Shown: positions 19,020 through 27,163 of the stretch, piece by piece
How the letters are laid out: each line of letters opens with the position of its first letter
Position numbering within the stretch: position 1 is the first letter of the stretch
From: Mycobacterium sp. DL592
GTDB taxonomy: Bacteria; Actinomycetota; Actinomycetes; Mycobacteriales; Mycobacteriaceae
Assembly: GCF_011694515.1 (NCBI RefSeq)
Contig: NZ_CP050192.1
Span: 295,932 to 359,931 of the forward strand
DNA length: 64,000 nt
Direction of reading: 5' to 3'
Made by a program: the position numbers and the translations under genes
The notes under the pieces: generated by a model
Databases searched by the model: none
Told to the model about the DNA's origin: nothing
Seen by the model: only the letters and a program-made list of their open reading frames with translations

Positions 19020-19789
19020 GCGCCGCCGCGGCCATGTTGTTGGCGGCGGCCCTGGTGGCGGCGCCCGCACCTCCGCGCAGGCGGATCGGTCTGCCGAAGA
19101 CGCGACTCTCCGTCAAGCTTCCGGTGTTGGCCGTCCTCATCGGCGCTGCGGTGCTGCTACTGCCGCCTGCGGTGGTGCTCGCAACCGCCATCCTGGCGGC
19201 AACCGTGATCGCACGTCGCCGGCGGTCGCTTCGGGCACGGCAACGCAACACCGACGGGCAGGCGCTGGCCGCAGCCCTGGAGATTCTCGTCGGCGAACTG
19301 CGGGTCGGGGCACATCCGGTGCGGGCCTTCGCTGTCGCAGCGTCGGAGAGCGACGGTCCGGTCGGTGGTTCGCTGCGTGCCGTCGCGGCCCGGGCCGGCC
19401 TCGGCGCTGACGTCGCGGGCGGGATGCGTGCGGTGGCGGCGAAGTCTGCGGTCGCCGAGCAGTGGAGTCGGCTCGCGGTGTGCTGGCAGCTCGCCGCTGA
19501 GCACGGGTTGGCGATGTCAGCGCTGATGCGGGCGGCCCAACGCGACATCGTCGAGCGGCAGCGGTTCACCGCACGGGTCGAGGCGGGACTGGCCGGGGCC
19601 CGCGCCACCGCCGTCATCCTCGCCGGGCTACCGGTTCTCGGTGTGCTGCTGGGTCAGCTGATCGGGGCGAAGCCCATCGCCTTCCTGGCCGGTCGCGGGA
19701 TCGGCGGCCTTCTCCTGGTGGCCGGTGTCGTGTTGATCTGCCTCGGCCTGTTGTGGGCGGATCGCATCACCGAACGGACGCTGACATGA
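19016..19789 (+). CDS. tadB: TadB-like pilus platform protein
   Basis: 257 residues (Rv3658c-like). Two N-terminal and two C-terminal membrane segments flank a T2SSF-type cytoplasmic helical domain (QALAAALEILVGELRVGAHP). With TadC it forms the inner-membrane platform for Flp pilus assembly. GTG start overlapping the tadA stop (GTGA); ATGA overlap with tadC. Confidence 0.85.
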   Translation: MSAAAAMLLAAALVAAPAPPRRRIGLPKTRLSVKLPVLAVLIGAAVLLLPPAVVLATAILAATVIARRRRSLRARQRNTDGQALAAALEILVGELRVGAHPVRAFAVAASESDGPVGGSLRAVAARAGLGADVAGGMRAVAAKSAVAEQWSRLAVCWQLAAEHGLAMSALMRAAQRDIVERQRFTARVEAGLAGARATAVILAGLPVLGVLLGQLIGAKPIAFLAGRGIGGLLLVAGVVLICLGLLWADRITERTLT

Positions 19790-20364
19790 TCACCGCGGCA
19801 CTGCTTCTCGCGGCATCGCTCTTGACCGGAGCAGGCCCGGCACTGGTCCGGTACCGGTCCGGAATCCTCGTCGAACGCCGGCGACGCGTGCGGCCCGCCG
19901 ATCGGGGCCGCGATCCGCTCGCGGCCGCCTCCGCGCTGGATGTACTGGCGGTGTGCCTCGCGGCGGGTATGTCGGTCCCTGCCGCTGCCGTGGCGACCGC
20001 ACCGTCGGCGCCTGCCGAACTCGGCGCGGTCCTGCGACGTGCCGCCGACCTGCTCGCCCTCGGCGCAGGGGCCGATGTGGCGTGGTCGCTGCCGCAGGGC
20101 AGCTCTGATGGTGTGTGTGACTCGCTGGCCCGACTCGCCCGCCGGTCGGCGGCGTCGGGAAGTGCGCTGGCCCAAGGGGTTGCGGAACTGGCCGAACAGT
20201 CGCGGCAGGACGCCACCCACGCCGCTGCTGCGACTGCCGAACGGGCCTCAGTGCTGATCGCCGGCCCGCTGGGATTGTGCTTCCTGCCGGCATTCATCTG
20301 CCTGGGCATCGTGCCCGTGGTGGCCGGCTTGGCCGGTGACGTGTTCTCGACGGGAATACTATGA
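19786..20364 (+). CDS. tadC: TadC-like pilus platform protein
   Basis: 192 residues (Rv3657c-like), a short T2SSF-domain protein with an N-terminal hydrophobic segment, LDVLAVCLAAGMSVPAAAVA, and two C-terminal membrane helices (VLIAGPLGLCFLPAFICLGI). Its ATG overlaps the tadB stop. The interrupted flp prepilin gene begins 15 nt after its stop. Confidence 0.85.
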   Translation: MITAALLLAASLLTGAGPALVRYRSGILVERRRRVRPADRGRDPLAAASALDVLAVCLAAGMSVPAAAVATAPSAPAELGAVLRRAADLLALGAGADVAWSLPQGSSDGVCDSLARLARRSAASGSALAQGVAELAEQSRQDATHAAAATAERASVLIAGPLGLCFLPAFICLGIVPVVAGLAGDVFSTGIL

Positions 20365-20379
20365 GTGAAAGGAAAACAA

Positions 20380-20490
20380 TTGGCTACCAGACTTTTTCGG
20401 GAGATCCGGCTGCGGCTGACGGAGATGGCGGTCGACGAGGCAGGAATGTCGACCGTCGAATACTCAATAGACTCGGTTTACACCGTGTGA
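20380..20490 (+). pseudogene. flp: Flp prepilin 5' fragment, cut by the integrated element
   Basis: TTG start at 20380 with AAGGAAA about 6 nt upstream. The 27 host codons end DEAGMSTVE (codon 28, TAC for Tyr, is the junction), which is the class III prepilin site: cleavage after G22 followed by MSTVEY with E+5 and Y+6. After the TAC at 20461 the frame enters the element and stops after SIDSVYTV (36 residues total). The hydrophobic helix is lost. It rejoins in frame with 33681-33803 to give a normal 67-residue prepilin (Rv3656c-like). Confidence 0.85.
20440..20490. other. attL junction
   Basis: Host flp sequence through 20460 joins element sequence from 20461. The trinucleotide TAC (20461-20463) is common to attL and attR. 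Element-side arm TTTACACC (20477-20484) is the mirror of GGTGTAA at the other end (33659-33665). Confidence 0.75.
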
Positions 20491-20502
20491 GAGGATCCCG
20501 CA

Positions 20503-22197
20503 GTGCGAGCCCTGATCGTTGTCCGTTTGTCGCGCGTCACCGACGCTACAACCTCCCCTGAGCGGCAGTTACACTCCTGCCGCGAGCTGTGTGACCAGCG
20601 CGGTTATGAGGTAGTCGGCATCGCCGAAGACCTCGATGTGACGGCTGCTACCGCCCCATTCGACCGTCCCCAACTGGGCGACTGGCTGAACAATCGACTT
20701 GGAGAGTTCGACGTTCTGGTGTTCTATCGGATGGACCGGATAGTCCGCCGGCTGTTGGACCTGGCGGACATAATCCGTTGGTGCCAAGAGCATTCCGTCT
20801 CAGTCGTAAGCGCGACTGAGCAGTTTCTTGATCTCACAGCGCCATTCGGCGACATCGTCGCACTGTTGGTCGCGAAGGTCGCTGAGATGGAGCTTGCCGC
20901 CATCAGCGAGCGGAACGCTTCTGCTGCCCGTTACAACATGAGGGCTGGGCGGTATCGCGGCGGAATCCCGCCGTGGGGCTACCTTCCCGAACAGACGGAT
21001 GAAGGCTGGCGCTACGTCCAAGACTCCGAACAGGTCAACGTGATCCAAGAAGTCGTTGAACGTGTCCTAGACAATGAGCCGCTTCGATCCGTCGCTCATG
21101 ACCTCACGGCTCGGAAGATTCTGACCCCGAAGGATCGCTTCGCACAGTCGCAGGGCCGGCCGGTGAAGGGGTACGAGTGGCATTCTGCTGGTCTCAAACG
21201 GTCACTCACGTCGCCGACGCTTCTTGGGCAGGTCGTGGCAAGGGAACCGCTGACCGACGCCCAGGGGCGCATCCAGCGGGATTCAAAGGGACGCAAGATA
21301 TTCGGACCGGAGACAATCCTCCGTAACGAAGACGGCTCCGCCGTCGTGCGGGCTGAGCCGATCCTGACCCGTGAGGTGTTCGAACGGCTCAGCGTGGAGC
21401 TGGCGGCTAGGGAGAACCGCAAGGAGCCGACCAAACGCAGCAGTGGCCTCCTGCTTCAGGTGATCTACTGCGGTGTGTGCGGCCGAGCGGCCTACAAGCT
21501 CAAGGGAGGCCCTGGCCGCAAGCCTCGGTATCGCTGTGCCTCGGCCCAATACAAGAACCCGTGCGGCAACAAGTCGATACCCCTTGAATACGCCGACGAA
21601 CAGGTGGAGACCCTGTTGTTGGGGATCCTGAGCGAGTCTGAACGGTTGGAGCGGGTCTGGGACTCAGGGTCCGATCACTCGGCAGAGCTTGGCGAGATCA
21701 ACGTCACGTTGGCCGATCTGACTGGCCTTCTCGGCGCTGGACCCTATAAGGCCGGCACGCCTCAACGCGCCAAGCTGGACGAGCGAATCGACGCACTCGC
21801 CGCCCGGCAGGCTGAACTCTCAACTGAGAAGGCAAAGCCGTCGGGCTGGACGTGGCAGCCCACCGGCGAGAAGTTCGACGATTGGTGGGAGCGCCAGGAC
21901 GTAACCGCCAGGAACATCTGGCTGCGCTCGATGGGCTTCAGACTCGGATTCTCCTACTCGCCTGAGGGGCACGGCCCATACCTCAACGTCGACTTCGCGG
22001 ATCTAGATGCACTCACCCGTCAGATGAAACCCCAAGGCGCTGCAGCCATGATGCAAAAGACCTTCGAGTCGATGGCGCAGAACGGCGTCGTCGGCATGGA
22101 GCTGGGGAACGGAGGAGCTGTCTTCGTCACGACCGATGGACGACGGGTCGCGGTCAGCATGGCCGACCTTGCCGATGGCGAGACCCGGGTGAACTGA
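20503..22197 (+). CDS. int: Large serine integrase, Bxb1-like
   Basis: 564 residues. The N-terminal resolvase domain begins RALIVVRLSRVTDATTSPE with catalytic S10 and is strikingly like mycobacteriophage Bxb1 integrase. The recombinase domain includes RAGRYRGGIPPWGYLP; the zinc ribbon has CGVCG and the C-terminal YRC...CGNKS cysteines; the C-terminal part has a coiled-coil region (ARQAELSTE) and PSGWTWQPTGE. It catalyses attP x attB recombination without host factors. GTG start with GAGAGG 8 nt upstream; a terminator follows at 22242. Confidence 0.95.
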   Translation: MRALIVVRLSRVTDATTSPERQLHSCRELCDQRGYEVVGIAEDLDVTAATAPFDRPQLGDWLNNRLGEFDVLVFYRMDRIVRRLLDLADIIRWCQEHSVSVVSATEQFLDLTAPFGDIVALLVAKVAEMELAAISERNASAARYNMRAGRYRGGIPPWGYLPEQTDEGWRYVQDSEQVNVIQEVVERVLDNEPLRSVAHDLTARKILTPKDRFAQSQGRPVKGYEWHSAGLKRSLTSPTLLGQVVAREPLTDAQGRIQRDSKGRKIFGPETILRNEDGSAVVRAEPILTREVFERLSVELAARENRKEPTKRSSGLLLQVIYCGVCGRAAYKLKGGPGRKPRYRCASAQYKNPCGNKSIPLEYADEQVETLLLGILSESERLERVWDSGSDHSAELGEINVTLADLTGLLGAGPYKAGTPQRAKLDERIDALAARQAELSTEKAKPSGWTWQPTGEKFDDWWERQDVTARNIWLRSMGFRLGFSYSPEGHGPYLNVDFADLDALTRQMKPQGAAAMMQKTFESMAQNGVVGMELGNGGAVFVTTDGRRVAVSMADLADGETRVN

Positions 22198-22241
22198 CAG
22201 ACGCTACTGGGACGTTCTAGCCTGAACACCTCTCCGGCAAG

Positions 22242-22264
22242 CCCCCGCCCAGCGCGGGGGTTTT
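22242..22264 (+). terminator. Integrase terminator
   Basis: CCCCCGC (22242-22248) pairs with GCGGGGG (22254-22260), followed directly by TTTT. It lies 45 nt after the integrase stop. Confidence 0.85.
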
Positions 22265-22303
22265 GTCGTTGGTGAATCCCGTAGGAGTGGCACTTGCATG
22301 GGT

Positions 22304-22915
22304 TCAGCCCCCGTAGGCCGTAGTCGCACCGTATTGAGCCTGGCTGGGGGTGAACCCGCTGTACTCCAGTTGCTCGACTAGGCCCTGAAGAGAGAACGAC
22401 GAGTAGTCCAGGTAGCTCTTCGCCTTCTTGACTGCCTGCTCATTCCAGTCCACAGCGCCAGTGGACTCCAGATGTTGGACCGCGAAAGTGGCATCCGCCG
22501 TGCTGAATTGGCTGTACTCCAGCTGCTCGATAAGCCCCTTCTTGGAGAACGCGGAGTAATCCAGGTAACTCTTAGCCTTGGCGATAGCGTTTCTCTGCCC
22601 GGGAGTGAAGTTATCCGCCGGAGGCGGAGGCGGTTCTGGCGTCGTGGGGGCTGTGCCTACGGCCCTTGTTGGGCTGGCACTCTTAGATGACGAGGATGAG
22701 GCTCTGTCGCTGCTGCTGATCGAATCGCACATCGAGACGCATCCGCCGAATAAGAGGATGACCAGTCCGATAACTACCCAGGGCCACACCTTGCGCTTGC
22801 TAGGGGAGGCGACAGGCGCGGTGGGAGCGGCCGCTCCCCAATTCCTGCCGTCCCAATAGCGTTGCCCTGGCGTGCCGGATGGATCTGGATACCAGCCTGG
22901 TGGCGGCTGCGTCAT
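22304..22915 (-). CDS. Ltp-family lipoprotein/membrane protein, candidate superinfection-exclusion factor
   Basis: 203 residues. An N-terminal DUF2510 segment (PPPGWYPDPSG...YWDG) is followed by a membrane segment ending in a lipobox-like LLFGGC, a Ser/Pro-rich linker, and two Ltp-type repeats (AKSYLDYSAFSKKGLIEQLE and AKSYLDYSSFSLQGLVEQLE). Ltp proteins of Streptococcus phage TP-J34 block DNA injection by related phages. ATG 22915 has GGGGG upstream, while the GTG at 22948 would prepend 11 residues. It is last in a leftward regulator unit, consistent with expression during lysogeny. Confidence 0.75.
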   Translation of the reverse strand: MTQPPPGWYPDPSGTPGQRYWDGRNWGAAAPTAPVASPSKRKVWPWVVIGLVILLFGGCVSMCDSISSSDRASSSSSKSASPTRAVGTAPTTPEPPPPPADNFTPGQRNAIAKAKSYLDYSAFSKKGLIEQLEYSQFSTADATFAVQHLESTGAVDWNEQAVKKAKSYLDYSSFSLQGLVEQLEYSGFTPSQAQYGATTAYGG

Positions 22916-23030
22916 GAGACCCCCGTTCGAACGACCTGTGCCACTCACAGGTGACGGTCAGCATAACCACAGAATCCGACAGAACGCCGGAGGATTGTGA
23001 GCCGTTAGGGCCGAGGAGTGAACAGCGTTA

Positions 23031-23555
23031 TCACCAACGTTCGTTATGGTGCGGGAACCGCCACATCCGGCGACCTTCGTCCGTCAGATTCGTGTGCTCG
23101 TTGACTCGGATCAGAAGATCGCCATCGGATGCCCGACGCGTTCGGTAGGCGAAGCCTCCGTACGGCGCGACCCCCGGCACTGGCGGGATGTTCGGATCGA
23201 ACTCGAGTACGACGTTCTCGTCGCGGAGCTTCTTCCACCACGACTCGAGACGCTTCAACTTTTCTTGGCTCATGCCCTTGCCCCCAGTGGCCATGAACTC
23301 ACCGTGGTTACGCAGATACTGGTACGGCTTCGATCTGCCGTGGAGGTCTGTCGTCTTCCAGGGCCACGCCTTGTTAACGACCTGACGCGGTGTCAAAAAT
23401 CCTCCGTAAGTAACTTTGTGCCACGAAACTGCTTGCTTCGTCACACCGCTCATGTCGGCGATCTCGCTTTGGTTGTAGCCTTTCTTCCTCAGGTCTTCGA
23501 TGTCGCTGAGCGACAAGCTGACTCGATGGCCTTTCTTGCGGGGTGTGCCGCTCAT
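23031..23555 (-). CDS. Phage-type helix-turn-helix protein
   Basis: 174 residues. The N-terminal helix-turn-helix (LSDIEDLRKKGYNQSEIADM, then SGVTKQAVSWHK) is followed by a unique domain rich in Trp and aromatic residues (WPWKTTDLHGRSKPYQYLRN). The architecture resembles immunity-repressor-like proteins of mycobacteriophages. GGAG lies upstream of ATG 23555. It is 82 bp downstream of the next regulator and probably in the same leftward operon. DNA target and role in lysogeny are inferred. Confidence 0.65.
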   Translation of the reverse strand: MSGTPRKKGHRVSLSLSDIEDLRKKGYNQSEIADMSGVTKQAVSWHKVTYGGFLTPRQVVNKAWPWKTTDLHGRSKPYQYLRNHGEFMATGGKGMSQEKLKRLESWWKKLRDENVVLEFDPNIPPVPGVAPYGGFAYRTRRASDGDLLIRVNEHTNLTDEGRRMWRFPHHNERW

Positions 23556-23637
23556 GCTTCGCTCCAGGAGAACGGGCTAATGCGCCTCGTGCCCGCCCTT
23601 GCGTTTGACGGTGTGAACCGGGTAGGTATCAAGTTCT

Positions 23638-24246
23638 TCATCTGTCGCTAGAGCCGCCTTCTTCCATTCCGGCCGGCGGGTCGGCACGAGTCATCACTCG
23701 TGTCTCCGGTGGAAGCCGTTTGTCGCGCGTCAACCGCTGTAGGACCGACATGGCATCGGCTGTAAGGATCCCGCCTTTGCGACCCGCGGAGCCTTCGAGT
23801 AGGCCCGCTTTCCGCGCCTTCCACAAGTGACCACGGACGGTCTGCAGCGGACGGCCGAGTTCATTAGCCAGCCGTTCGACGGGCTTGGGCTTACCGTCCT
23901 GTACCCGTCGCACGTAGTGCTCTGACAGCAGAGCCAGGTAGTCCTCTGTGACGCCCTTGGCGAGGAGCAGCCGCAGGAAATCGAGGTCATCTTCGTCAAC
24001 GGGCTTCCGCTTCGCCCAGCTGTGCGGACGGGCAGCAACGCCAGCGAGTAGGTCAACTTTTGCCTGCTGAAAGTCCAGTTTCCGAAGGACAGTGCTCGAC
24101 AGTCCGGCCAGGGGCGGCGCGTCATCGTCGGTCGGGCGGATCCATATCGAGGCGGGGCCACCCTGGTACTGGCCTTCTCGCCAGGCCAGCTCGGCGGTCC
24201 ACCCGTCGTCTAGCTCTTGGAACACGAATCTCTCAGCCACGGACAT
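23638..24246 (-). CDS. Putative winged-helix regulator of the element
   Basis: 202 residues. The C-terminal half has a helix-turn-helix-like segment VERLANELGRPLQTVRGHLW (123-142) followed by KARKAGLLEGSAGRKGG, as in MarR/ParB-like winged domains. The N-terminal half is beta-rich (VFQELDDGWTAELAWREGQY). ATG 24246 has AGGTAAGG just upstream; the longer ORF to 24357 would read through the operator. It faces a rightward operon across a 44-bp dyad and is the best candidate for the element repressor. Confidence 0.6.
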   Translation of the reverse strand: MSVAERFVFQELDDGWTAELAWREGQYQGGPASIWIRPTDDDAPPLAGLSSTVLRKLDFQQAKVDLLAGVAARPHSWAKRKPVDEDDLDFLRLLLAKGVTEDYLALLSEHYVRRVQDGKPKPVERLANELGRPLQTVRGHLWKARKAGLLEGSAGRKGGILTADAMSVLQRLTRDKRLPPETRVMTRADPPAGMEEGGSSDR

Positions 24247-24253
24247 CACCTTA

Positions 24254-24297
24254 CCTGAATAAACATGTTGAATATTGACAGAACATGTTGATTCAGG
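24254..24297. promoter_or_regulatory. 44-bp double-palindrome operator of the element switch
   Basis: Two copies of the perfect palindrome AACATGTT (24262-24269, 24282-24289), 20 bp apart centre to centre, are bracketed by CCTGAAT (24254-24260) and ATTCAGG (24291-24297). The whole array is symmetric about 24275.5. It occupies the divergent promoter between the regulator at 24246 and the gene at 24348, and overlaps a TTGACA -35 (24275-24280). Confidence 0.8.
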
Positions 24298-24303
24298 CAT
24301 GGT
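24275..24303 (+). promoter_or_regulatory. Rightward promoter inside the operator
   Basis: A consensus -35 TTGACA (24275-24280) stands 17 bp before CATGGT (24298-24303), a weak -10. The right AACATGTT lies in the spacer, so a bound repressor would block this promoter. Confidence 0.5.
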
Positions 24304-24347
24304 GGCGTCAGTCAGAGATGACGACCCATCGATTAGAGGAGAGAAAT

Positions 24348-24656
24348 ATGACTGCAATTCAGACCGGATTCGACGGCATCGCGGTAGCCGATGTTCTGGT
24401 GTCGGCCGCGAAAGCAGCCGGCTGGGAGGTACTCCCGCTCGTTAACAACGCCGCACTCGCCACCCTTACGACCCACGACGGAGAGCGATACGTGGTCAGC
24501 ATCCGACCGGACACCGAGGACTTCGCTGCTCGTAGATCAATCAACGACACGGCGACCGACGCCACGAACCAGGTTCAGACGGTTCTGGATTGGTTCATCG
24601 GGACTGCGATCAAGAGTGCGGAGCATCGGGGCTCCGAAGGTGAGTTCACCAACTAG
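24348..24656 (+). CDS. Small element protein, first rightward gene
   Basis: 102 residues from ATG 24348, preceded by GAGGAGAG. The sequence MTAIQTGFDGIAVADVLVSA leads to an alpha/beta domain ending in a helix with VQTVLDWFIGTAIKSAEH. I do not recognise a family. As the first gene after the operator it is a candidate early regulator or excision function, but nothing in the sequence proves that. Confidence 0.6.
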   Translation: MTAIQTGFDGIAVADVLVSAAKAAGWEVLPLVNNAALATLTTHDGERYVVSIRPDTEDFAARRSINDTATDATNQVQTVLDWFIGTAIKSAEHRGSEGEFTN

Positions 24657-24756
24657 CCAGCTCGGACGGTGGGGGCCATCGCCGGGAGGCAGAAGGCACC
24701 CCCACAACCTAATTCCACTATGGCGGGAGACGCTGCCATGAGTACTAGGAGAGAAA

Positions 24757-25062
24757 ATGAGCAAATACGGCCTTGGTGTTGTCCATCCGTGCTTTCTGAT
24801 CGCCATCGGCGACAGCGAACGGGTAGAAGTGCTGCGGAGTCCGCTTGCAAGGGAATCAGACTCGATGTTCGAGCCCGTCCGCCGATTTATCAGGGAGTAC
24901 GGCCTCGTCCTGGCCGCACGCGAGACATTCGAAGACGACGGGTGGATGTTCGGACGAGTCGAGATGTCGGTGTACGTCCCGCCGGCTGTGCGAAACGGTG
25001 TGCTGGCCGGCACCGAGTTGTCGGTGCCGTGGCTGGGTGCCGGGGTGGCGGCTGCCGAATGA
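24757..25062 (+). CDS. Small hypothetical element protein
   Basis: 101 residues, ATG 24757 with AGGAGAG 4 nt upstream. It starts MSKYGLGVVHPCFLIAIGDS and ends GTELSVPWLGAGVAAAE. The stop overlaps the next start (ATGA), so it is translationally coupled to the RepA-like ATPase. Family not recognised. Confidence 0.6.
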   Translation: MSKYGLGVVHPCFLIAIGDSERVEVLRSPLARESDSMFEPVRRFIREYGLVLAARETFEDDGWMFGRVEMSVYVPPAVRNGVLAGTELSVPWLGAGVAAAE

Positions 25063-26024
25063 CGACAGTTTGGACGGGGCCGTTCAAGGCCTTTGAGTAC
25101 TGGGCTGACCTCGCGGAGAACGAGCCAGACTTTCTCATTGACGGCATGTTGCACTCGGCTACCAACACGGTTTCAGGTAAGCCGACCGTGGGCAAGACAC
25201 GGCTGGTCGCGGCGATGGCGGCGGCAATCGCGATGGAAGAGGAGGAGTTCTGCGGCTCCGAAATCGTGGGAGCCGGCCCGGTGATGATCATCTCCACCGA
25301 TGCCGGGGAGACGCGACGCTGGGGGCTGCGGATGCGAGAACACGGTGTGCCCGATGGGCGTGTGGGGATCGCGAAGTTCAATCCGCTCGACTGGCGTATC
25401 TACGAGGGTCAGGCACGCGGGGCGCGGCTGTTGGTGCTCGACAACCTGACGGGTTGTTTGGGCAGCCGAAAGATCGGCGACGATGACGCGGCCAGGGAGA
25501 TCTGCACCCCGTTGGCCGAGATCGCGGAGAACGGCACGACTGTGTTGATGATCGCTCACTCGGCGAAGAACTTCGAGGCGCAATCCGGTCGGTACACCCC
25601 GACCGGAGCAATGGGCTCGACGGTGTACCAAGCGTGGGAACGGCTGAACCTGCACATCCATGATGTGACAGAACCGAATACTCGTGCGGTCGCGATCAGG
25701 TCGAACGATCACGGCAACAGAGACCTGCTCTTGAAAGCAGACTGGGGACGCTCGTCAGCGCAGTGGTCACTGCTCAACGAGAAGGACGACACCCGCCAGC
25801 GCAGCGAGGAAGCCCACCAACGCCGGAACGAATTGTTCGACAGGGTTGCCGACGATGCGGGCCTCCGCGCTATCGAATCAGCACGCGGTGTTGGCCGCGC
25901 GTTGGTCGACAGGTACCCCGGCGAATGGGCTACCGGGGAAGCGGCCTACAAAGCGTTCAGCCGTGCCAGGCGGAGCGCTGGAGGAATTTTCGCAGGGGGT
26001 AGGTGGCAGCGGCCCGAAGACTGA
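25059..26024 (+). CDS. RepA/RecA-like AAA ATPase of the element
   Basis: 321 residues. Walker A GKPTVGKT is at residues 40-47, followed by RLLVLDNLTG (Walker B) and TVLMIAHSAK, the order seen in RepA/RSF1010-type hexameric helicases and phage primase-linked ATPases. A C-terminal helical DNA-binding-like tail follows (WATGEAAYKAFSRARRSAGG). It probably acts in element replication. ATG overlaps the stop of the upstream gene. No primase domain is fused. Confidence 0.7.
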   Translation: MTTVWTGPFKAFEYWADLAENEPDFLIDGMLHSATNTVSGKPTVGKTRLVAAMAAAIAMEEEEFCGSEIVGAGPVMIISTDAGETRRWGLRMREHGVPDGRVGIAKFNPLDWRIYEGQARGARLLVLDNLTGCLGSRKIGDDDAAREICTPLAEIAENGTTVLMIAHSAKNFEAQSGRYTPTGAMGSTVYQAWERLNLHIHDVTEPNTRAVAIRSNDHGNRDLLLKADWGRSSAQWSLLNEKDDTRQRSEEAHQRRNELFDRVADDAGLRAIESARGVGRALVDRYPGEWATGEAAYKAFSRARRSAGGIFAGGRWQRPED

Positions 26025-26088
26025 GCCGAGGTCCCTGGGACAGTGGGACCCCCCTCCATTAATCACCCCCCGTGTCCCAGTTTCTTAT

Positions 26089-26109
26089 CGCCGGCCTTCG
26101 GGGCCGGCG
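26089..26109 (+). terminator. GC-rich hairpin after the ATPase gene
   Basis: CGCCGGCC and GGCCGGCG form an 8-bp stem closing a TTCGG loop, 65 nt after the ATPase stop. There is no U-tract, so it is a terminator of the mycobacterial I-shaped kind at best. Confidence 0.45.
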
Positions 26110-26287
26110 TGCAATTGCCGGAAGAAAGAGCCGGCCCCGAGAAGGGCTGGCGATCAGCAGCCGATTCCGGCTGCGATACAGGTTGCCTGCTCCCTTACTC
26201 TCGCAGGCTCCCTAGCCAACCCATTATGTGCGAGCCGAAAAGTGCTCGCACATCGATGATTATCCGAGGGGAAGGAAAAATCAATCA

Positions 26288-26749
26288 ATGACCTCCCAAT
26301 GGCAGCGCTATCTGGCAGCCAAGCGGCTGCAGCGTGAGCGCGATGCTGCCAAGATCGGCAAGGTCGAGACGACCGCATCGGGCGTTGAGTTCGTCCGCCC
26401 GCTCAGCGGTGCGGCCGCTGAGCACGTCGCAGTTCCTAACAGGGTCGATCGGTGGCGTATGGAGAACCCTGGCGTAGTCAGCTGGTGGCCTTCGGCTGCA
26501 ACGCATGGGTGGGTCACGCAGATGTGGAACGCGAGGATCTACCGAGGCGAGTGCGTCGACTGCGGCGATCTCGTGACCGCTTGCCGATTCATCGGCGGCA
26601 TCTACCACCGCAGCGGACAGACCAGAGTGGGTCGCTGGCCGAAGTATTGCGACGGTTGCCGAGGCATCCGCAATGAGAAGCACAACGACGGTGCGCGCAA
26701 GCGGATGGCCGAGATGAGAAGGCACAAGCGAGAAGCTCGCGATATCTAA
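26288..26749 (+). CDS. Zinc-ribbon-like hypothetical phage protein
   Basis: 153 residues, ATG 26288 preceded by GGGGAAGGA. The N-terminus is strongly helical and basic (WQRYLAAKRLQRERDAAKIG); the C-terminal half has CVDCGDL and YCDGCRG, a probable zinc site, and ends in a basic tail. Family not recognised. Small proteins of this kind are common in actinophage genomes. Confidence 0.55.
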   Translation: MTSQWQRYLAAKRLQRERDAAKIGKVETTASGVEFVRPLSGAAAEHVAVPNRVDRWRMENPGVVSWWPSAATHGWVTQMWNARIYRGECVDCGDLVTACRFIGGIYHRSGQTRVGRWPKYCDGCRGIRNEKHNDGARKRMAEMRRHKREARDI

Positions 26750-26800
26750 TACCAGGCGGACGGGTACGAGCCGCCACGGCAAGGGGTCGCGGCGAAGGAC

Positions 26801-26974
26801 GTGCGCTCGGAAGAGGTGGCGGGCAAGTACCAGCCATCGATACTGCGCCTGATCCAACCGATCGTCTGTGCGCGATGCCTCCAGCCAACCAACATCGTCG
26901 CCAATCGCAGCCGAGCGGTGCCCCCGCAACCGCAATCAGGACCTCTGTTCCGAAATATTACTGATGGGGTGTAG
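26801..26974 (+). CDS. Possible 57-residue CxxC protein
   Basis: A GTG frame in phase with the preceding gene, beginning 51 nt after its TAA. It reads EEVAGKYQPSILRLIQPIVC-ARCLQPTN and stops at 26974. The CARC motif and hydrophobic segment look protein-like, but the ribosome binding site is weak. It might instead be a former C-terminal extension of the upstream gene separated by a stop. Confidence 0.35.
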   Translation: MRSEEVAGKYQPSILRLIQPIVCARCLQPTNIVANRSRAVPPQPQSGPLFRNITDGV

Positions 26975-27016
26975 GCGCACGACCGCCTTCATCCGGTTGA
27001 TTGCTGCACTCCGAGT

Positions 27017-27055
27017 CAGACCCCGGCCTTCTTCCCTGGGCAGGGTCGGGGTCTG
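27017..27055 (+). terminator. First of two tandem terminators
   Basis: CAGACCCCG (27017-27025) pairs with CGGGGTCTG (27047-27055), a 9-bp perfect stem followed by TCTTG. Confidence 0.7.
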
Positions 27056-27083
27056 TCTTGTGCACGTCGGCCAGTTGCCCCGC

Positions 27084-27119
27084 CCGCCCCAGCCTCATGC
27101 GCTGGGGCGGTTTCATTTT
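27084..27119 (+). terminator. Second tandem terminator
   Basis: CCGCCCCAGC (27084-27093) pairs with GCTGGGGCGG (27101-27110), a 10-bp perfect stem followed by TTTCATTTT. It is a strong intrinsic terminator 29 nt after the first hairpin. Confidence 0.85.
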
Positions 27120-27163
27120 GCCCAGTTCCCTGTTCGAACAGACACCTGAGAGGAGGTGAACCC

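Noticed and set aside
20361..20561. Frame beginning ATGAGTGAAAGG after tadC as a real 66-residue protein
   Set aside because: It overlaps tadC in ATGA style, but its product is unlike any pilus protein, whereas the other frame from TTG 20380 carries the prepilin motif that continues at 33681.
26868..27149. 93-codon frame over the tandem terminators
   Set aside because: It crosses two strong hairpins with T-tracts and has no ribosome binding site.
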